Shown piece by piece: positions 45,813 through 54,541 of a stretch of 64,000 nucleotides of DNA; position 1 is the first letter of the stretch; every line of letters starts with the position of its first letter. This DNA comes from Clavibacter zhangzhiyongii (GTDB taxonomy: Bacteria; Actinomycetota; Actinomycetes; Actinomycetales; Microbacteriaceae), in contig NZ_CP061274.1 of NCBI RefSeq assembly GCF_014775655.1, forward strand, positions 1,054,001 through 1,118,000. Reading direction: 5' to 3'. A model generated the notes under the pieces. The model searched no databases and was not told the DNA's origin. It saw only the letters and a program-made list of their open reading frames with translations. Made by a program: the position numbers and the translations under genes.

Positions 45813-47975
45813 ATGCGCTCTGCCCCCACCCGTCACCCGTCCGGGGCCGCGCGCTCCGGCCCCGTCCGCACGGGCGCCCTCGCCCTCGTCGCCGGCCTCT
45901 CCGCCACCGCGGTCCTCGGCCTCGGCGCCGCGCCCGCGTCCGCCGCCGAGGGGGACGTCGCCATCGACGTCTACTCGATCAACGACTTCCACGGCCGCCT
46001 CGAGACCACGTCGTCCACCGCGGGCGCCGCCGTCATCTCGGGCGCGTTCCAGCAGGCGAAGGCCGAGAACCCGAACAGCACGCTGATCTCCGCGGGCGAC
46101 AACATCGGCGCGAGCACCTTCACGTCGCTGTCGCAGCAGGACGAGCCCACGCTCGACGCGCTGAACGCCATGGGCGTCTCGGTCTCCACGCTCGGCAACC
46201 ACGAGTTCGACCAGGGCCGCGACGACGTCGACGACCGCGTCGTCCCCGCCTCGGACTTCCCCTACATCTCGGCGAACCTCTACGAGAAGGGCACGACGGA
46301 GCACGCCTACGCGGCGTACGACGTGCAGGACATCGGCGGCGTGCGCGTCGCGTTCGTGGGCGCCACGACCGAGTCGCTGCCGGAGCTCGTGAGCCCCGCC
46401 GGCCTCGCGACGATCGACGTCGGCAGCGTCGTCGACGCCTCCACCGCGACCGCCCGCGCGCTCCGCGACGGCGACGACGCGAACGGCGAGGCCGACGTGG
46501 TCGTGCTCGTCGTGCACGAGGGAGCATCCACCTCCGACGAGTCCTCGCTCACCGACGACTCGGTCTTCGGCCGCATCGTCACGGGCGTGCAGGCCGACGT
46601 CGACGCGGTGATCTCCGGCCACACGCACCTCGGCTACGACTACGAGCTGCCCGTCGCGGGCCGCGACCTCCCGCTGCCCGTGCTGCAGACCGGCAGCTAC
46701 GGCACGAACCTCGGGCACCTGTCGCTCACGGTGGATCCCACCACGAAGGCGCTCACCTCCATCTCCTCCGAGCTGGTCCCGCTCCTCACGGCCGAGGGGA
46801 AGCCGGCGTTCCCCGCGGATCCCGCCGTGCAGCGGATCGTCGACGCCGCGGTCGCGAAGGCCGAGGTCATCGGCAGCCGCACGGTCGGCGAGGTCTCGGG
46901 CGACATCACGCGCGCCCGCCAGACGGACGGCTCCGAGAACCGCGGCGGCGAGTCCACCATCGGCAACCTCGTCGCCGACGCGCAGCTGTGGGCCACGCAG
47001 GCGGACCTCGGCACCGAGATCGCCTTCATGAACCCGGGCGGCATCCGCCAGGACCTCACCCTCGCGTCCTCCGGCGCGGGCGACGCGGAGGGCGAGGTGA
47101 CCTACAAGGAGGCCGCCATCGTGCAACCGTTCGCCAACACGCTCACGACCGCGAAGATCACCGGCGCGGGAGTCAAGGCGGTGCTCGAGCAGCAGTGGCA
47201 GCCCGAGGGCTCGTCGCGTCCGTTCCTCAAGCTCGGCCTCTCGCGCGACCTCACGTACACGTACGACCCGACGGCCGCGCGCGGCGAGCGGATCACGGGC
47301 GTCTTCTTCCAGGGCGAGCCGGTGGATCCCGCGCGCGTCTTCACGATGGTCGCGAACAGCTTCCTCGCGGAGGGCGGCGACAACTTCACGGAGCTCGGCA
47401 ACACGACCGAGCAGAGCGACTCGGGCCGCGTCGACCTCACGGCGTTCGTCGACTACATCACCGAGTTCTCGCCCGTCGACCCCGACTCCGCGACGCGCTC
47501 GGTCGGGATCGTCGACACGACGGGCCAGGCACCCCGCGCCGGCCAGGAGCGCTCGTACGAGCTCTCCTCGCTGCTCGTCTCGAACGCGCCCGTGCAGGAC
47601 ACCGAGGTCGTCACGCTCATCGACGGCGAGGAGGTCGCGCGCACGCCGATCGACGCCTCGGTGGTCGACACGACCGACGAGCAGGGCCGCGCGAGCGTCC
47701 GCTTCACGGTGCCGGCCGACCTCGCCGCGGGACCGCACCAGCTCGCCTTCCTGCTGCCGAGCACGGGCGCCTCGGTGCTCTACGCGCTCGACGCGGAGTC
47801 CGGATCCGTCGTCCCGTCCGGCACGGGCACGGTGCCCGCGCCGAGCACGGAGCCGACCCTCGCGGCGACCGGATCCGAGGCGGCGCCCGTCCTCGGCACC
47901 TCGCTCGCGGCGCTCGCCCTCGGCCTCGCGCTCGTCGCGCTCCGTCGCCGGGCCGCGGCGGTCGCGCGCCGCTGA
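45813..47975 (+). CDS. Secreted 5'-nucleotidase/UshA-type metallophosphatase with sorting signal
   Basis: This 720-residue protein has a signal peptide ending ASAAEG near residue 50. The metallophosphatase domain has VYSINDFHGRLE, SAGDNIGAS, LGNHEFDQGRDD and ISGHTHLGYD; the 5'-nucleotidase C-terminal domain has FMNPGGIRQDL and ANSFLAEGGDNF. An Ig-like segment follows. The end is LAATG, a hydrophobic helix and RRR, a cell-wall sorting signal of the LAxTG type used by class E sortases. It probably releases phosphate and nucleosides at the cell surface. Confidence 0.92.
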   Translation: MRSAPTRHPSGAARSGPVRTGALALVAGLSATAVLGLGAAPASAAEGDVAIDVYSINDFHGRLETTSSTAGAAVISGAFQQAKAENPNSTLISAGDNIGASTFTSLSQQDEPTLDALNAMGVSVSTLGNHEFDQGRDDVDDRVVPASDFPYISANLYEKGTTEHAYAAYDVQDIGGVRVAFVGATTESLPELVSPAGLATIDVGSVVDASTATARALRDGDDANGEADVVVLVVHEGASTSDESSLTDDSVFGRIVTGVQADVDAVISGHTHLGYDYELPVAGRDLPLPVLQTGSYGTNLGHLSLTVDPTTKALTSISSELVPLLTAEGKPAFPADPAVQRIVDAAVAKAEVIGSRTVGEVSGDITRARQTDGSENRGGESTIGNLVADAQLWATQADLGTEIAFMNPGGIRQDLTLASSGAGDAEGEVTYKEAAIVQPFANTLTTAKITGAGVKAVLEQQWQPEGSSRPFLKLGLSRDLTYTYDPTAARGERITGVFFQGEPVDPARVFTMVANSFLAEGGDNFTELGNTTEQSDSGRVDLTAFVDYITEFSPVDPDSATRSVGIVDTTGQAPRAGQERSYELSSLLVSNAPVQDTEVVTLIDGEEVARTPIDASVVDTTDEQGRASVRFTVPADLAAGPHQLAFLLPSTGASVLYALDAESGSVVPSGTGTVPAPSTEPTLAATGSEAAPVLGTSLAALALGLALVALRRRAAAVARR

Positions 47976-47992
47976 CGCGAGCGCTCCCGTGA

Positions 47993-48035
47993 CGGACGGG
48001 GCGGGGGCCGGGACGACCGGCGCCCGCCCCGTCCG
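47993..48035 (+). terminator. Terminator after the nucleotidase
   Basis: Thirteen-base perfect arms (47993-48005, 48023-48035) enclose a GCCG/CCGGC inner pairing. Confidence 0.65.
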
Positions 48036-48083
48036 CGCGTCACCCGCCGAGGGGCGCGCGCCGGCCCGGCCTACGCTGGAGCG

Positions 48084-49511
48084 GTGTTCGAACTCCACCA
48101 CCTCAGCGCCCAGGACCAGTGGGACCTGCTCCACCGCGGCGAGGTCACCCCGACCGAGCTCGTGACCCACTACCTCGAGCGCATCGAGCGGCTGGATCCG
48201 GGCCTCGGCGCCTTCACGACCGTCACCGCCGACCGCGCCCTGGAGCGCGCCCGGCACGTGGAGCGCGAGGTGCCGCGCACCGCGCCGCTCTGGGGCCTCC
48301 CGTTCGGCGACAAGGACCTGTCCGAGCGCGCCGGCGTCCGCACCACCTTCGGCTCGCGCCTCTTCCGCGATCACGTCTCGGAACGCACGGATCCGATCCC
48401 GCAGGCGCTCGACGACGCCGGCGGCATCAGCCTCGGCAAGACCAGCGCGCCCGAGTTCGGCCTGCCGTCCTACACGGAGGGCCTCGTCGCGCCGCCCGCG
48501 CGCACGCCCTGGGACACGACGCGCGGCGCCGGCGGATCCAGCGGGGGCGCGGCCGTCGCGGTCGCCGCGGGCCTGCTCCCGTTCGCGCCCGGCTCCGACG
48601 GCGGCGGCTCCGTGCGGATCCCCGCGGCCGCGACCGGCCTCGTCGGCCTCAAGCCGTCGCGCGGCCTCGTGCCCGCGGGGTCCGGCCAGGAGTCGCTCGC
48701 GGGCCTCGTCGTGCCCGGCCCGCTCGCGCGCAGCGTCGCCGACGCGGCCATGCTGCTCGACGCGATGATCGGCCGGGTCAACGGCCGCATCCCGCACCCC
48801 TTCACCCTGCGCGCGCCGGACGACCACGACGGCGATCTGCTGGGCGCCGCCGTCCGCGGCGAGGGCCGCTTCCAGATCGGCGTCATGACCACGACGCCGT
48901 GGGACGACGCGTACGAGATCGCGCTCGACCCCTCCGCCCGCGACGCGCTGGCCGTCGCCGTGCGCGAGCTCGCGGCCGTCGGCCACGGCCTCGAGGACCT
49001 GGCGCTCCGGCCGGATCCGACCTACGCGCCCGCGTTCCGCACGATCTGGCAGGCCGGGGCCGCGGGGATCCCCGCCGAGGGCGCCGAGCTCGACCTCCTC
49101 GAGCCGCTCACCCGCTGGCTCGTCGAGCGCGGCCGGGCGCTCAGCGCACGCGACCTCGCCCGCGCGCTCGCGCAGCTCACGGCCTACGAGCGCAGCGTCA
49201 TCGCCCAGTTCGCCCACGTCGACGCGGTGCTGACGCCCGCGCTCGCGCAGGAGCCGCGGCCGGTCGGCTGGTACGACGCGGAGGACGGCGAGCGGAACTT
49301 CGCGCAGCAGGTGCGGTACACGCCGTACACGTCGTTCGCGAACGTCACGGGCCTGCCCGCGATCACGCTGCCCGTGCACCTCACCGACGACGGCCTGCCC
49401 ATGGGCGTGCAGCTGATCGGACGGCCGGGCGGCGAGGCGACGCTCCTCGCGATCGGCCGGCAGCTCGAGCGCCGGCTGCACTGGCAGCGGCGGCACCCGC
49501 CGCAGTGGTGA
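48084..49511 (+). CDS. Amidase signature family enzyme
   Basis: This 475-residue amide hydrolase has the Ser-cisSer-Lys triad: Lys in GLPFGDKDLSERAG near residue 80 and the serines in GAGGSSGGAAVAVAAG near 155, followed by GSDGGGSVRIPAAATGLVG. It is not the GatA subunit, since no gatC or gatB is nearby and the C terminus differs. TACGCT is six bases before GTG. Substrate unknown; aryl or small aliphatic amides are usual. Confidence 0.87.
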   Translation: MFELHHLSAQDQWDLLHRGEVTPTELVTHYLERIERLDPGLGAFTTVTADRALERARHVEREVPRTAPLWGLPFGDKDLSERAGVRTTFGSRLFRDHVSERTDPIPQALDDAGGISLGKTSAPEFGLPSYTEGLVAPPARTPWDTTRGAGGSSGGAAVAVAAGLLPFAPGSDGGGSVRIPAAATGLVGLKPSRGLVPAGSGQESLAGLVVPGPLARSVADAAMLLDAMIGRVNGRIPHPFTLRAPDDHDGDLLGAAVRGEGRFQIGVMTTTPWDDAYEIALDPSARDALAVAVRELAAVGHGLEDLALRPDPTYAPAFRTIWQAGAAGIPAEGAELDLLEPLTRWLVERGRALSARDLARALAQLTAYERSVIAQFAHVDAVLTPALAQEPRPVGWYDAEDGERNFAQQVRYTPYTSFANVTGLPAITLPVHLTDDGLPMGVQLIGRPGGEATLLAIGRQLERRLHWQRRHPPQW

Positions 49512-49526
49512 GGCACGGCGGATCCG

Positions 49527-50264
49527 CTAGAGGAGTCCGTCGACGCCCTTGACGATCGCGGTGATCGCGCCCGCGAACGAGATCACCAGGACCGCGGCCC
49601 GGGCGCCGCGCGTCGGGATCCGGGGCGCCAGCAGCGTCCCCGCGCCGACCCCGGCGACCAGCGTCACGACGATCCCCACCCAGGCCGCCGTGCCGAGGTC
49701 GGGCCAGCGGTCCGGCGCGAGCACGAGCTTCGTGAGGAGCGAGACGGCGCCCGTGGTGAGGAAGAACGGCTGCAGCGTCGCCGCGAAGCCGCGCTGCTCC
49801 CACCGGCTGACGACCGCGTAGACGCTCACGCTCGGGCCGCCGATGCCGGCCGCCGCGTTCATCACGCCCGCCGAGAATCCGAAGCCCGCCATCACGCCGG
49901 GGCCGTCGATCACCCGGGTCGTCCGCCGCAGCGCCAGCGAGGTCGTGAGCGCGGCGACCAGCAGGCAGCCGATCCCGATCTCGAGGGCCGGCTCCGGCAG
50001 CAGGTAGGCGAGGAGCGCACCCGGCACGATGCCGACGACCGCGGGCCCCGCGAGCAGCCGGTAGCGCCGCCACTCCACGTCCCGCCACACGGCCGAGAGG
50101 ACCAGGGACGCCGAGAGCACGCTGCAGAGGTTGACGACCATCACCCCGTCGAAGGGCCCGAGCAGGATCACGAGCACGGGCGCCACGACGAGCGCGAAGC
50201 CGAGGCCGGTGACCCGCTGCGCCACCGCGCCCACGAACACGGCGACGAGGACGGGGGCGATCAC
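49527..50264 (-). CDS. TauE/SafE family membrane transporter
   Basis: This 245-residue protein with seven or eight helices matches the TauE/SafE family (sulfite, sulfoacetate or other organic anion export). The paired repeats begin VGAVAQRVTGLGFALVVAP and VMAGFGFSAGVMNAAAGIGG. I start at GTG 50264, which GGGAGG precedes by ten bases; the frame remains open for 22 more codons upstream, across the neighbouring promoter. It is divergent from the siderophore-interacting gene. Confidence 0.82.
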   Translation of the reverse strand: MIAPVLVAVFVGAVAQRVTGLGFALVVAPVLVILLGPFDGVMVVNLCSVLSASLVLSAVWRDVEWRRYRLLAGPAVVGIVPGALLAYLLPEPALEIGIGCLLVAALTTSLALRRTTRVIDGPGVMAGFGFSAGVMNAAAGIGGPSVSVYAVVSRWEQRGFAATLQPFFLTTGAVSLLTKLVLAPDRWPDLGTAAWVGIVVTLVAGVGAGTLLAPRIPTRGARAAVLVISFAGAITAIVKGVDGLL

Positions 50265-50322
50265 CCTGACATCCTCCCGTGGATCCCGGCCCGCATGCCC
50301 CGCGCACCCTCGACCGCTGAGG

Positions 50323-50340
50323 TAAGGCATGCCATACTTA
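50323..50340 (+). promoter_or_regulatory. Candidate DtxR/IdeR iron box with -10 for the SIP gene
   Basis: The 18 bases from TAAGG to ACTTA resemble the actinobacterial iron-repressor site by eye (about 12 of 19 consensus positions). It contains CATACT (50333-50338), six bases before the GTG of the siderophore-interacting gene, so a bound repressor would cover the promoter. Confidence 0.5.
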
Positions 50341-50344
50341 GGCT

Positions 50345-51334
50345 GTGCTTACCTCCACCGCGACCCTCGACAGCAGCACGGCCACCGCCGAGGCCGTCGA
50401 GGAGCAACCCGCGGTGGAGCGCCCCGCCTACCGCCCGTTCGCGGCGCGCGTGGCCCGCACCGAGCGCATCAGCCCGACGTTCCTCCGCATCACGTTCCAG
50501 AGCGAGGACCTCCGCGACTTCGGCGACGAGTGCCTCGACCAGCGCATCAAGCTGCTGCTGCCGGTCGCCGAGCACGGGCTGCCGGATCTCACGGGCGTCG
50601 GCGGCGACGACTGGTTCGCCTGGTGGCGCGCGCTGCCCGACGCCGAGCGCAACCCCCTCCGCACCTACACGTCCCGCGCGGTCCGCCGCGAGCTGGGCGA
50701 GGTCGACGTCGACTTCGCGCTGCACGGCGACATGGGCCCCGCCTCCCGCTGGGCCGGCGCCGCCCGGGTCGGCGACGACATCGTCCTCATCGGCCCCGAC
50801 GCGCTGAGCCCCGCGCGCGGCCTCGGCATCGAGTGGCACCCGGGCGCCGCGCGCTCGCTGCTCCTCGCGGGCGACGAGACCGCCGCGCCCGCCATCTGCA
50901 ACATCCTCTCCTCCCTGCCCGCGGACGCCGTGGGCTGCGCCTTCATCGAGGTGCCCGTCACGGGCGACCGCCTCGAGGTGCGCGTGCCGAAGGGCGTCCA
51001 CCTCACCTGGCTGCCGCGCGACGGCCGGCCGAACGGATCCCGCCTCGAGGAGGCCGTGCGCCACTGGGTCGAGTGCCACGTGAAGGTCGGCGCCATCGCC
51101 GCCCCCGAGGTCGCGCTCGCCGACGAGGCGCAGCCGCTCGCGGACGACGACGCCGAGGGCATCGTGTGGGACGCGCCCGTCGTCCACGAGGGCTCGACGC
51201 TCTACGCGTGGCTCGCGGGGGAGTCCGGCTGCATCAAGGCGATGCGCCGCTTCCTCGTGCGCGACACCGGCATCGACCGCCGCCAGGTCGCCTTCATGGG
51301 CTACTGGCGCCGCGGCGCGGCCGAGGGCTCCTGA
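50345..51334 (+). CDS. Siderophore-interacting protein (FAD-dependent ferric reductase)
   Basis: This 329-residue protein belongs to the ViuB/SIP family, which reduces Fe(III)-siderophores in the cytoplasm. The FAD motif is LRTYTSRAVRRE near residue 103, and LLLAGDETAAPAICNILSS and YAWLAGESGCIKAMRRFLV are family signatures, the last with the conserved GE. The start is GTG 50345, apparently leaderless behind CATACT. The iron box over the promoter and a SIP-domain gene directly downstream support a role in iron supply. Confidence 0.9.
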   Translation: MLTSTATLDSSTATAEAVEEQPAVERPAYRPFAARVARTERISPTFLRITFQSEDLRDFGDECLDQRIKLLLPVAEHGLPDLTGVGGDDWFAWWRALPDAERNPLRTYTSRAVRRELGEVDVDFALHGDMGPASRWAGAARVGDDIVLIGPDALSPARGLGIEWHPGAARSLLLAGDETAAPAICNILSSLPADAVGCAFIEVPVTGDRLEVRVPKGVHLTWLPRDGRPNGSRLEEAVRHWVECHVKVGAIAAPEVALADEAQPLADDDAEGIVWDAPVVHEGSTLYAWLAGESGCIKAMRRFLVRDTGIDRRQVAFMGYWRRGAAEGS

Positions 51335-51336
51335 CC

Positions 51337-51741
51337 GTGGCCGGATCCACCCGCACGCGCACCGCGAAGGGCACGAAGCGCCAGGTGCTGCTCGTCACCG
51401 ACGAGACCGGCCTCGCCGAGACCCAGGCCGCGCTCCAGGCGCTGCCCATGTGCACGCGCGGCAGCGTCTTCGTCGAGGTGCCGGACGCGTCCGTCGAGGT
51501 CGCGCTCGCGCATCCGCCGCGCATGGTCGTCACCGTCATCTCCCGCGCGGGCCGCGGGGTCGACGGCGAGCCCGCCGCTCCCATGAGCGCGGTCGCGCGT
51601 GCCGTCGGCGCGTGGGCCAGCGAGATGATGGTGTTCAGCGCGCCGATCTCCGACGAGCACCCGGTCACCGAGGTCAGCGTGCTGCTCGGCGGCCACGTCG
51701 GCGGGCACGACGACCTGCTGCACCTGCTCGCGACGCGCTGA
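51337..51741 (+). CDS. Stand-alone SIP domain protein
   Basis: This 134-residue protein resembles only the C-terminal half of siderophore-interacting proteins. KRQVLLVTDETGLAETQAAL parallels SLLLAGDETAAPAICNIL of its neighbour, and FVEVPDASVEVAL follows as in the full-length protein. The FAD-binding barrel and the GE-containing C terminus are missing or changed. GTG 51337 lies two bases after the upstream stop, so they are co-transcribed. It may be a degenerate duplicate or a partner subunit. Confidence 0.72.
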   Translation: MAGSTRTRTAKGTKRQVLLVTDETGLAETQAALQALPMCTRGSVFVEVPDASVEVALAHPPRMVVTVISRAGRGVDGEPAAPMSAVARAVGAWASEMMVFSAPISDEHPVTEVSVLLGGHVGGHDDLLHLLATR

Positions 51742-51786
51742 CGCGCTGACGCGTTCTCGCGTCGGGCCGCGCCGCCCGTCGCCGGG

Positions 51787-52665
51787 TCAGGGTCGGGCAG
51801 GTCCGTCGAGCCCGACCGCCAGCTCCAGCGCGGCCCACAGGTCGCGCCCCAGCTGCCGGTCGGCCGCCTGCGCCGTCGTCTTCCCGTCGGGCGTGAGCTG
51901 GTCGAAGTAGGTGCCGTTCGGCGCCGCGAGGTCCGGCATGGACGCGAGCTGCACGAGCGGCACGGCGCCCGCCTCCGCGGAGATGCCGTAGGCGCCCATC
52001 GACAGCGCGAGGAGCGCGCGCATCACCGTGCTGTCGGATCCGAACGAGGTGCGGACGAGACCCGGGTGGAACGAGCACGCCTCGATGCCGCGCGGGCCGA
52101 CGCGCTCGGCGAGCGTGCGCATCATCAGGATCATCATCGCCTTCGACGTGCCGTACGCCTGCCAGCCGCCGAGCCACGGGCGCTTCCGCCAGTCGAGGTC
52201 GTCGAGGCGCACGCGTCCCCAGAGGTTGGCGCGGCTCGCCGTGCCGATGACGCGCACCGGGCTCTCGTCGTCGCCGAGCGCCTCCTGCGTGTCCTCGAGG
52301 CGGGGGAGGAGCAGGCGCGTGAGGAGGAACGGCGCGAGCACGTTGCGCTGGAACGTGGTCTCGTGGCCGTCGACCGTGGTGGCGCGTCGCGGCACGAGGC
52401 TGCCCGCGTTCAGGGCGAGCACGTGGATCCGCGGGCACGTCTCGAGGAGCGTCGCCGCGAGGCCGCGCACCTCGTCGAGCCGGTCCATGTCGGCGAGCAC
52501 GTACCGGGATCCCAGCTCCGCTGCGGTGCCGCGCGTGCGCTCCGGGTCGCGGCCGACCACGACCACGTCGGCGCCGCAGTCGTGCAGCTCCCGGGCGGCG
52601 ACGCGGCCGATGCCCGAGCTCGCGCCCGTGATGACGACGGTGCGGCCGTCGAGCGGGCCGGTCAC
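51787..52665 (-). CDS. SDR family oxidoreductase (retinol-dehydrogenase-like)
   Basis: This 292-residue SDR starts VVITGASSGIGRVAARELHD, with LALNAGSLVP (NAG variant), VIGTASRANLWG and the catalytic YxxxK in WQAYGTSKAMMILMM. The N-terminal GTG 52665 overlaps the upstream HExxH gene by four bases. The C-terminal region FDQLTPDGKTT is typical of the WW-domain-oxidoreductase/retinol-dehydrogenase-like branch. Substrate unknown. Confidence 0.85.
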   Translation of the reverse strand: MTGPLDGRTVVITGASSGIGRVAARELHDCGADVVVVGRDPERTRGTAAELGSRYVLADMDRLDEVRGLAATLLETCPRIHVLALNAGSLVPRRATTVDGHETTFQRNVLAPFLLTRLLLPRLEDTQEALGDDESPVRVIGTASRANLWGRVRLDDLDWRKRPWLGGWQAYGTSKAMMILMMRTLAERVGPRGIEACSFHPGLVRTSFGSDSTVMRALLALSMGAYGISAEAGAVPLVQLASMPDLAAPNGTYFDQLTPDGKTTAQAADRQLGRDLWAALELAVGLDGPARP

Positions 52666-53054
52666 CGGTAGCCGCCCTTCTCGAGGCCGGCCTCGATCTC
52701 GAAGCGGTTGCGGAGCGGATCCCGCCCCGCCCACCAGTAGAGCAGCGGCATGAGCAGGCCGTAGCGCCGCCACTGCACGACGTGGACGGCCTCGTGCTCG
52801 AGCACGGCGGGACCGGCGTTGTCGCGCGTGAGGTAGACCCGGCCGACGCACGTGCCGCCGCGGCCGAAGACCCACGGCGGCAGGCCCGTGAGCACGATGA
52901 GGTCGCCGTGGCGGCGCACCTCGCCCGTGCTGAGCGGCAGGCCGACGATGAGCGCGACGCCCGTCGCGAGGCCGCTGCCGGCCCGCGAGACGGGGGAGTC
53001 GAGCAGGACGCCGCGGACGGCGCCCGCGACGGCGCCGAGCCCCGCGCGGATCAC
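52662..53054 (-). CDS. Small HExxH-motif protein
   Basis: This 130-residue protein has an N-terminal hydrophobic region, a beta segment (GDLIVLTGLPPWVFG, CVGRVYLTRDN) and HEAVHVVQWRRYGLLMPLLYW near residue 90, an HExxH zinc motif with VVQ as in DUF4157-like proteins. The chain is very short for a protease and no third ligand is certain. It overlaps both neighbours by four bases, between a flavoprotein disulfide reductase and an SDR. Function is unassigned. Confidence 0.68.
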   Translation of the reverse strand: MIRAGLGAVAGAVRGVLLDSPVSRAGSGLATGVALIVGLPLSTGEVRRHGDLIVLTGLPPWVFGRGGTCVGRVYLTRDNAGPAVLEHEAVHVVQWRRYGLLMPLLYWWAGRDPLRNRFEIEAGLEKGGYR

Positions 53055-54484
53055 GCGGTCGGCCGCCCGTACGTCTCGAGCAGCCGGAGCCAGATCTCGC
53101 TGATGGTGGGGTAGGAGGGCACGGCGTGCCAGAGGCGCGTGAGCGGCACCTCGCCCACGACCGCGATGGTCGCGGAGTGCAGCAGCTCGGCGACATCCTG
53201 GCCGACGAAGGTGACGCCGACGACGACGCCGCGGTCCTCGTCCACCACCATGCGAGCCCGGCCCGCGTAGCCGTCCGCGTGCAGGCTCGAGCCCGCGACG
53301 GATCCGAGGTCGAAGTCGACGACGCGGGTGCGGATGCCGGCGTCGTCCGCCGCCTTCGCCGTGAGGCCGACGCTCGCGACCTCGGGGTCGGTGAAGGTGA
53401 CCTGCGGGACGGCCCGGTGGTCAGCGGTCGCGACGTGGACGCCCCACGGGGAGTCGTCGACGGCGCCGCCGGTAGCGCGCGCGGCGATGACCTCGCCCGC
53501 GGCGCGCGCCTGGTACTTGCCCTGGTGGGTGAGCAGCGCGCGGTGGTTGACGTCGCCGACGGCGTACAGCCACGGCGTCTCCGCGTTGACGGCGCCCGTG
53601 ACGAGCATCGTGTCGTCCACGTCGAGGTACGCGCCGGGCTCGAGGCCCACGGTGTCGAGCCCCAGGTCGTCGGTGCGCGGGGTGCGGCCGGTGGCGACGA
53701 GGACCTCGGCGGCCGTGACGGAGGATCCGTCGGACAGCTCCACGAGCACCTCGTCGCCGTCGCGAGTGACGCGGGAGGGCGAGGCGCCGAGGCGCACGTC
53801 GACGCCCAATTCCGTGAGGCTGGCGGCGACGAGCTCGCCCGCGAAGGGCTCCTGCCCGCCGAGCAGGCCGCTGCGCGCGACGATCGTGACGGCGCTACCG
53901 AGCGACGCGTACGCGGTGGCCATCTCGGCCGCGACCACGCCGCCGCCGATGACGACCAGCGAGGTCGGCATGACCTCGGCGGCGGTCGCCTCGCGGCTCG
54001 TCCAGGGCTGCGCCTCGGCGAGGCCGGGGATGTCGGGGAGGAGCGCGGCGGTGCCGGTGGACACGGCGACGGCGTGCGCGGCCTCGTGCTCCGTGACGGA
54101 TCCGTCGGGCGCCGTGACCGTGACGCGGCGGGGCCCCGAGATGCGCCCGTGGCCGCGCGCGAGGTCGATGCCGATGCCCTCGAGCCAGCTCACCTGGCCC
54201 TGGTCGTCCCACGAGCTGGTGAAGGAGTCGCGGCGCTTCAGCACCGCGGCGACGTCGAGGTCGCCCGTGACGGCCTCCCTCGATCCGGCGACGGCGCGCG
54301 CCGCGCGGAGGGCGCTGCCGGAGCGGAGGAGCGCCTTGCTGGGCATGCAGGCCCAGTAGGAGCACTCGCCCCCGACGAGCTCGGACTCGACGACGAGCAC
54401 GGAGAGCCCGCCCTGCTTCGCGCGGTCGGCGACGTTCTCGCCGACGGGGCCGGCACCGATGACGATGAGGTCGTAGGAGGTCAT
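53051..54484 (-). CDS. Dihydrolipoamide-dehydrogenase-like disulfide flavoprotein
   Basis: This 477-residue class I pyridine nucleotide-disulfide oxidoreductase has DLIVIGAGPVGENVADRAK, the redox-active cysteines in GGECSYWACMPSKALLR (CxxxxC), NAD loop VVIGGGVVAAEMATAYASLG and LYAVGDVNHRALLTHQGKYQ. The C-terminal interface lacks the HxHPT motif; it ends HAVPSYPTISEIWL, as in mercuric-reductase-like proteins of unknown partner. No lipoyl complex genes are nearby. TAGGGT lies seven bases before ATG 54484. Confidence 0.88.
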   Translation of the reverse strand: MTSYDLIVIGAGPVGENVADRAKQGGLSVLVVESELVGGECSYWACMPSKALLRSGSALRAARAVAGSREAVTGDLDVAAVLKRRDSFTSSWDDQGQVSWLEGIGIDLARGHGRISGPRRVTVTAPDGSVTEHEAAHAVAVSTGTAALLPDIPGLAEAQPWTSREATAAEVMPTSLVVIGGGVVAAEMATAYASLGSAVTIVARSGLLGGQEPFAGELVAASLTELGVDVRLGASPSRVTRDGDEVLVELSDGSSVTAAEVLVATGRTPRTDDLGLDTVGLEPGAYLDVDDTMLVTGAVNAETPWLYAVGDVNHRALLTHQGKYQARAAGEVIAARATGGAVDDSPWGVHVATADHRAVPQVTFTDPEVASVGLTAKAADDAGIRTRVVDFDLGSVAGSSLHADGYAGRARMVVDEDRGVVVGVTFVGQDVAELLHSATIAVVGEVPLTRLWHAVPSYPTISEIWLRLLETYGRPTA

Positions 54485-54541
54485 GGACCCGACCCTACGC
54501 CCGGCTCCCGACACGATCCCCGGGCCCGTTCGGGGAGCGGA

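Noticed and set aside
45759-49496. Very long open frame (over 1,200 codons) on the minus strand opposite the nucleotidase and amidase genes
   Set aside because: It is an artefact of 73% GC. The translation is Arg/Ala/Glu/Val-rich without any domain, and the plus strand holds two clear enzymes with full motifs.
48084-49511. Amidase considered as GatA of the transamidosome
   Set aside because: No gatB or gatC is adjacent and the GatA-specific C-terminal motifs are not seen; a general amidase is safer.
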